Source: Lysobacteraceae bacterium (GTDB lineage: Bacteria; Pseudomonadota; Gammaproteobacteria; Xanthomonadales; Xanthomonadaceae). From it: 64,000 bases of DNA. The position numbers were made by a program, and so were the translations under genes. Below the pieces are notes generated by a model that saw only the letters and a program-made list of their open reading frames with translations, was not told the origin of the DNA and did no database searches. Shown here in pieces: positions 59,936-64,000 of this stretch; the first letter of the stretch is position 1, and each line of letters begins with the position of its first letter. The stretch lies in assembly GCA_023954075.1 (NCBI GenBank), contig JAMLIV010000004.1, forward strand, positions 1-64,000. Reading direction: 5' to 3'.

Positions 59936-62123
59936 AGCGCCCCCCGGCCCGGAGGCGCGCGATGTCGAGATCCAGCGGTGCCAGGATTTCATCGAGCGCA
60001 AGGACCACGTCGTGCGCCATCGGACGGCTGCCGCAGACCCGGATCCGGGCGCCGGCGCGCACCGCCTCGCGTACGCTTTGCGCATCCTGGCGCAGCGCAT
60101 CCTGCACATAGCCGCCGTCGCCCACGCGCGAGAAGATCGTGCGCAGTCGCGTCAGGCGCCCGTCCGCGAGCCACTGCGCCAGGCTCTCGCCAAAATAGAA
60201 ATCGCGGGCCGGATCGCGGGCACCGAAATACAGGTGCATCGGCACATGCCGGCGGTTGCCGCGGATGAAGCCGGCCAGCGGTGCCACACCGGTGCCGGCA
60301 CCGATCAGCACCGCAGGCCGGCGGTCGCGCTCCAGGGTGAAGCCCGGGTTGGGACGCACGAAGGCGCGCGCCGCGTCGCCGGGTGCGAGGCCGTGCAGGA
60401 AGGTCGAGCATTCGCCTCCCGGCAGCAGCCGCACGCACAGCTCCACGAAGCCGTCGCGGTGTCCGGAAGCCAGCGAGTAGTAGCGCGGCACGCTCGATCC
60501 GGGCGCGAGAACGCCGAGCAGATCGCCGGCAACGAAGCCTCCCAGCCCGCGCATCGCCAGGCGATCGCGCCAGCCGCGCGCCGGAAGCGCGAAGCGCAGG
60601 ATCGCGCCGGGGCGATCGCCTTGCCCCGGATAGGACTCGCGTGAGATCAGCCGCAGCTCGCAGGTGGGCGGCAGGTGAGGGCGATAATGCACCTGGAGCG
60701 GCTCGCCGAGCGCCTCGGCCAGCGTCTCGCACCAGCGTGCGAACTCCTGGGCCGACTGCTGGTGGATGCGCGCCAGCGGCAGCAGCGTCGGCCAGCCTTG
60801 CGCGCGAAAGGACTGTTCCAGCGCATCGGCGAAGGCGCAGAATGCCGGGTACTGCCGGTCGCCGAATCCCAGCACCGCGACCGCCGCATCCTGCGGCGCG
60901 GTGCGCGCGATCTTCTCCAGCGCGCCGGTTGCGTGCGCGGGCGATTGGCCATCGCCGTAAGTCGCCGCAAGGACGATGATCCGGCGCGTGCCGGCGGCCG
61001 CCTGGAAATGCTCCAGCGGCGCGACGTGCACGCGATGGCCGGCCTGCCCAAGCGCCGCGTGCAGGGCGGCGGCAAATCCCCAGGTAGTGCCGGTTTCGCT
61101 GGCGACGAAGACCAGGGTGTCGGCCTGCGGCAGAGGCTGGTTGCCGACGATGCGCGGCCGCACCCGCCGCGCCCGCCACCACAGGATCAGCCCGGTGAAC
61201 CAGAACAGCGGAATCGAGGCGCCCGCGAGTCCCAGCAGCACGGCCCAGACCCAGGCACCTTCGCCGGTGTGCAGCAGCATGGCCCAGCCGTGGATGCGCT
61301 GCGCGAGCGTGGCGTCCTGCCAGACGAGCAGTTCGCCGGAGCGGCGATCCAGCCATCCCTGGCCGCCGGTGGTGGTGGTGACCTGCCAGGTGTCCTCGGG
61401 GTCATCGGGATTCGGAAAGCCCAGCCGCTTGAGTTCGCTCAACGGCAGCGTCTGCAGCAGGGGGAGCTGCGCGACCGGGAGATCGTCCGCGAGCGCGCTG
61501 GTCGATATCGGATCCGGGTCGTCCGGCGGATGCAGGCTGACGAGGTTGAAGGTGGTGGCACTGAGCCAGAGCGCCGCCAGCGCCGACACCAGCAGCACCG
61601 GGATCGCGAGCCGGCCGGTCACCGCGTGGAGGCGGTCCGTGCCGCGACCGCGCATCCGCCCGCCCAGCCGCCGCCAGCCGCCGAGGCGACGCAGCAACAG
61701 GACCAGTCCCGTGATCGACAGTACCAGCATCGACAGGGCGACCACCGCTGCCGCAGCGCGCCCGACGTCGCCAAGGAGCAGCGAGCGGTGCAGGTTCTTG
61801 ACCCAGCGCGGCATCAGCGAGGGCTGCCACGGTCCACGCACGCGCCCGTCGACCGGATCGATCCGGTCGGCCCGTACCTCGCCCTGATCGTAGGAATAGG
61901 CCACGATCATGCCCGACGGCAGCCGGCGGATTTCCTCGATGCCGGGCACGTCGGCTCCGACGCGCTGCGCCAAGGCCGCCACCGAAGGCTCGCCAGCGCC
62001 CGCGCGCGCCTGCCAGGCGTCGGTGACAGGATCGAGTGCAAGCATCGCGCCGGTGAGCCCCAGGACCAGCGCCAGCGCACCGGCAACCAGTCCGAGCCAG
62101 CGATGGATCAGACGAAAAGGCAT
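59916..62123 (-). CDS. PepSY-TM / flavodoxin / NAD(P)H reductase membrane fusion protein
   Basis: The 735-residue protein has an N-terminal PepSY-TM module with four membrane helices (about 10-30, 125-145, 170-190, 285-310) and a WVKNLHRSLLLGD motif. A flavodoxin domain follows (about 340-480, with ASETGTTWGFA), then a ferredoxin-reductase-like FAD/NAD domain (about 500-735, with RYYSLAS and GAGTGVAPLAGF). It would pass NAD(P)H electrons across the inner membrane to periplasmic acceptors. It heads or follows the DUF2271 and PepSY genes in one operon with apbE. Confidence 0.9.
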   Translation of the reverse strand: MPFRLIHRWLGLVAGALALVLGLTGAMLALDPVTDAWQARAGAGEPSVAALAQRVGADVPGIEEIRRLPSGMIVAYSYDQGEVRADRIDPVDGRVRGPWQPSLMPRWVKNLHRSLLLGDVGRAAAAVVALSMLVLSITGLVLLLRRLGGWRRLGGRMRGRGTDRLHAVTGRLAIPVLLVSALAALWLSATTFNLVSLHPPDDPDPISTSALADDLPVAQLPLLQTLPLSELKRLGFPNPDDPEDTWQVTTTTGGQGWLDRRSGELLVWQDATLAQRIHGWAMLLHTGEGAWVWAVLLGLAGASIPLFWFTGLILWWRARRVRPRIVGNQPLPQADTLVFVASETGTTWGFAAALHAALGQAGHRVHVAPLEHFQAAAGTRRIIVLAATYGDGQSPAHATGALEKIARTAPQDAAVAVLGFGDRQYPAFCAFADALEQSFRAQGWPTLLPLARIHQQSAQEFARWCETLAEALGEPLQVHYRPHLPPTCELRLISRESYPGQGDRPGAILRFALPARGWRDRLAMRGLGGFVAGDLLGVLAPGSSVPRYYSLASGHRDGFVELCVRLLPGGECSTFLHGLAPGDAARAFVRPNPGFTLERDRRPAVLIGAGTGVAPLAGFIRGNRRHVPMHLYFGARDPARDFYFGESLAQWLADGRLTRLRTIFSRVGDGGYVQDALRQDAQSVREAVRAGARIRVCGSRPMAHDVVLALDEILAPLDLDIARLRAGGRYAEDVF

Positions 62124-62135
62124 GTGGCAGGTCCG

Positions 62136-62612
62136 CTATTGCAGATCGAAGCGCAGCGATTGGACGTACTGTTTGCCCGGATGCGTCTTGCCGCCGTTGT
62201 CGGTCGTGAGCGGAATGCGCAGTTCCGAGGGGCTGTCGCGCATGTCCTCGGCCGCGGCATCGATGCGGATCTCGTATCCGGCGTCGATCAGCGCATCGGC
62301 AAGCTCGGCTGTCACCTCAAGCGAGCGCCCGGCACCGACGCTCGCGCCCGTGACGCCCTGCAGGCGCTGCTTGTCACCGGCCGACATGCGGTTCCAGGCG
62401 GACAGGTGCTTGTAGTACTTGGCTTTCCCACCCGCCACCCAGAGCGTGCGCACATAGGCACCGCTGGCGTCGGTCAGGTAGACCGCAAGATAGGCACCGT
62501 CGCCGCCGTAGTTCTTGAGCGTGGTGGTCAGCGAGACATTGCGGGCCTGGGCGGCGGCAGGCAGGGCCAGGATGCACGCGGCGGCAAGGGTCTTCATCAA
62601 GGGGCTGGACAT
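62136..62612 (-). CDS. exported DUF2271 protein
   Basis: The 158-residue protein has a signal peptide (about 1-23, ending AQA) and the DUF2271 domain: LKNYGGDGAYLAVYLTDASG, LWVAGGKAKYYKHLSAW, then a beta-rich end. Function is not established; the family travels with ApbE, PepSY and flavodoxin-type reductases, as here, and may be a flavinylated or metal-binding periplasmic protein. GGAG stands eight bases before the ATG. Confidence 0.85.
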   Translation of the reverse strand: MSSPLMKTLAAACILALPAAAQARNVSLTTTLKNYGGDGAYLAVYLTDASGAYVRTLWVAGGKAKYYKHLSAWNRMSAGDKQRLQGVTGASVGAGRSLEVTAELADALIDAGYEIRIDAAAEDMRDSPSELRIPLTTDNGGKTHPGKQYVQSLRFDLQ

Positions 62613-62992
62613 GGCGCGTTCTCCGGGAGGGATGTCGGGCGTGACGTGACGTTGCTGGCATGGGATTCGTGCGCATTGCCGGAAGTTTTCCCGGCCTCGT
62701 CGCGGTGATGGTGCCGCTCGCGCTGATCGCGCGTCTTGAGCTTCATGACGCGCAGGGTCTCCGGGTCGATCCGGGCCTTGAAGGCGCGCCCGTCGGCATC
62801 GATGCCGCGCACCTCGTAGCAGCCGTCGTCGATCTTGATCCGCTCCAGCGTCCAGCCGCGCTCCCGCGCCATTTCGTGCACCGCTTCACGCGATTGCCAC
62901 AGGCCGACGGGGGCATCGCAGTGCCGTTCCGCCGCGGCGAGCGAGGCTGCGGTGGAAAGCACGATGGCGATGGCGAATGAAGCAGGTTTCAT
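62597..62992 (-). CDS. exported PepSY-domain protein
   Basis: The 131-residue protein has a signal peptide (about 1-21), then a PepSY_2-like domain with WQSREAVHEMARERGWTLERIKIDDGCYEV and GRAFKARIDPETLRVMK. The tail is rich in His, Ser and Pro. It overlaps the DUF2271 start by 16 nt. PepSY domains often regulate or accept electrons in such clusters. Confidence 0.85.
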   Translation of the reverse strand: MKPASFAIAIVLSTAASLAAAERHCDAPVGLWQSREAVHEMARERGWTLERIKIDDGCYEVRGIDADGRAFKARIDPETLRVMKLKTRDQRERHHHRDEAGKTSGNAHESHASNVTSRPTSLPENAPCPAP

Positions 62993-63099
62993 GGCGCACC
63001 TCCGTTCGCGGCCGCTGTCGGCTACGATACTGTCGGATCAGTTGAACGTCATCGTGCGCCTGTCCCGTCGCGCCTGGAAAACGGTGGTTGGGCTGCGCT

Positions 63100-63555
63100 T
63101 CAGCTCTTTTCGTGGAAGCGCGCGATGAAGGTGGCGCGGAAGCGCTGGTGGCAGGCCAGACAGTTGCGCTGCAACTCGGCAAAGGAGGCAATCACCGCCT
63201 CGCCATCTTCACGGACAGCCGCTTCGCCCAGTGCGGTGGCGGTCTCGTGCACGGCACCGTCAAAGCCGCGGAACTGCGCTGCGTCACTGCCCAGCCAGCC
63301 GAGGATTCGCACCTTTTCGCCGGCGGGCGGCTGCGCGTGGCGCGCGATGCCGGGTGCCAACCGGGCGACGCGCTGCCAGTCTTCCATCGAAATCGCATGG
63401 GTGACCTGCTGCATGTCTTCGCCGAGCTGGCGCATGATGCCCTGCAGCGCGGGGGGCTTGCCGGCTTCGGCGGCGGCGGGCGGGGGTGCGACTGCGCCCA
63501 GTGCGATGGCGACGAGCGCGGCGAGCGCGCGCAGGGAGCGGATCGTGGGATTCAT
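63100..63555 (-). CDS. periplasmic class II (c'-like) cytochrome c
   Basis: The 151-residue protein has a signal peptide (about 1-29), a four-helix bundle length, and a single C-terminal haem motif CLACHQRF near residue 132, the arrangement of cytochrome c'. Such proteins bind nitric oxide or carry electrons in the periplasm. It is about 107 nt upstream of the PepSY gene on the same strand and probably belongs to the same transcript. Confidence 0.9.
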   Translation of the reverse strand: MNPTIRSLRALAALVAIALGAVAPPPAAAEAGKPPALQGIMRQLGEDMQQVTHAISMEDWQRVARLAPGIARHAQPPAGEKVRILGWLGSDAAQFRGFDGAVHETATALGEAAVREDGEAVIASFAELQRNCLACHQRFRATFIARFHEKS

Positions 63556-63586
63556 GGCATCTCCGTGGTTGGGGTGGTCCGTGGCT

Positions 63587-63875
63587 TCAGAACTCGACGT
63601 TCAGGGCGACCGAGCCGAAGGCGTGGAGGCCGGCCTGCCCATCGGATTCCCGCGTGCGCCAGACCCGCATCACCGCGAGCCTGATTCCGTGACGGGAGGT
63701 CAGCCACTGCGCGCTGATTCCCGCCGCGATCTGCGCGACCCGGGGCGGCGGGTGACGCTGTGGCTGGAGCGAAAGCGGTTGCCATCGAGGGACAGGCCGC
63801 GCAGAGCGCGATGAGGCACGCGGAGGCTGCGGCGTGTCGGACCCCGCGCGACGTCGGGCCGGCACTTTTCAGCAT
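63587..63875 (-). pseudogene. frame-broken exported/outer-membrane protein gene
   Basis: From ATG 63875 one frame gives a good signal-peptide start (HAAASACLIALCAACPSM) but then loses family-like character. A different frame in the second half reads GISAQWLTSRHGIRLAVMRV and ends GSVALNVEF, with the terminal Phe typical of beta-barrel proteins. A frameshift or deletion near 63740-63760 is the simplest reading; the product seems much shorter than a usual barrel. The start overlaps the stop of the upstream LOG-family gene. Confidence 0.55.
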
Positions 63876-64000
63876 GGCGATAGCGATACCTCCGCTGGCG
63901 AACCGTGAAACCGCTCCAGCGCCGCAATGATTTCCTCGGGTTCGTCCGCGAACTCGAACAGACCGAGATCCGCAGCAGCGATGTAGCCCTCGTGCACCAG
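63869..64000 (-). CDS. LOG/TIGR00730-family Rossmann protein (3' end only)
   Basis: The last 43 codons of a gene entering from the right edge: LVHEGYIAAADLGLFEFAD then EEIIAALERFHG. This resembles the C-terminus of LOG-family (lysine-decarboxylase-like) nucleoside 5'-monophosphate phosphoribohydrolases. The catalytic PGGxGTxxE motif would lie outside the window. Its stop overlaps the start of the following broken gene. Confidence 0.6.
   Translation of the reverse strand: MVHEGYIAAADLGLFEFADEPEEIIAALERFHGSPAEVSLSPC

Overview
The window is about 64 kb of high-GC (roughly two thirds G+C) chromosomal DNA from a gammaproteobacterium. Gene content and order point to the Xanthomonadales/Lysobacterales: hfq-hflX-hflK-hflC-DUF2065, ndk-rlmN-pilF-rodZ-yfgM-bamB-der, folD, guaB-guaA, a polyhydroxyalkanoic-acid-system protein, and a REP-like palindrome beginning CTGTAGGAGCGGC. 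Genus cannot be fixed from the sequence alone. Coding density is high, with many stop/start overlaps; almost every gene is recognisable.

Layout. 1-2290: 5' part of an alpha-2-macroglobulin lipoprotein gene. 2464-11554: a divergent reactive-sulfur locus. On the minus strand are two rhodaneses, an ArsR-family persulfide sensor (BigR/SqrR type) and an AhpD-like protein. On the plus strand are sulfide:quinone oxidoreductase, a DUF2892 membrane protein, a complete RND adaptor/pump pair, a DUF3365 haem protein, thioredoxin 2 and OsmC. All leave from one pair of overlapping promoters that carry an inverted repeat. 11641-20029: housekeeping genes (rarA, crcB, DUF805, serS, a cold-shock gene with a long leader, hfq-hflXKC). 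20187-26117: azurin, then a LysR regulator divergent from a DmsE/MtrA decahaem cytochrome, an MtrB/PioB-type porin and a dihaem cytochrome, a porin-cytochrome module for electron transfer across the outer membrane. 26205-32257: a transporter-fused hybrid sensor kinase, a decayed Mu-like phage fragment, and a P1B-type ATPase with a C-terminal hemerythrin domain.

32291-37556: amidase, DUF808, patatin, PHA-system protein, FHA protein and dapB. 37655-37959: a tRNA-Leu(CAA) gene split by a group I intron. 38046-43146: glutathione-dependent formaldehyde detoxification (fghA, adhC) and a CueR-type copper regulon (copA divergent from copZ-cueR). 43229-47550: a PsrA-like fatty-acid regulator with a FadN/FadA-type beta-oxidation pair. 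47786-54411: ndk-rlmN-pilF-rodZ-yfgM-bamB-der; then folD, guaB, guaA. The 3' end of guaA has an AT-rich tail followed by a truncated ABC exporter, which looks like the scar of an integrated element. 58955-63555: an ApbE / PepSY-flavodoxin reductase / DUF2271 / PepSY redox operon plus a c'-type cytochrome. The window ends in a frame-broken exported-protein gene and the 3' end of a LOG-family gene.

The strongest leads are the self-contained sulfide/persulfide-responsive locus that includes an RND pump, the intron-split tRNA-Leu(CAA), and the DmsE-MtrB-cytochrome module. Together with azurin and the PepSY/ApbE flavin operon they describe a metabolism rich in extracytoplasmic electron transfer and in sulfur and metal stress handling.
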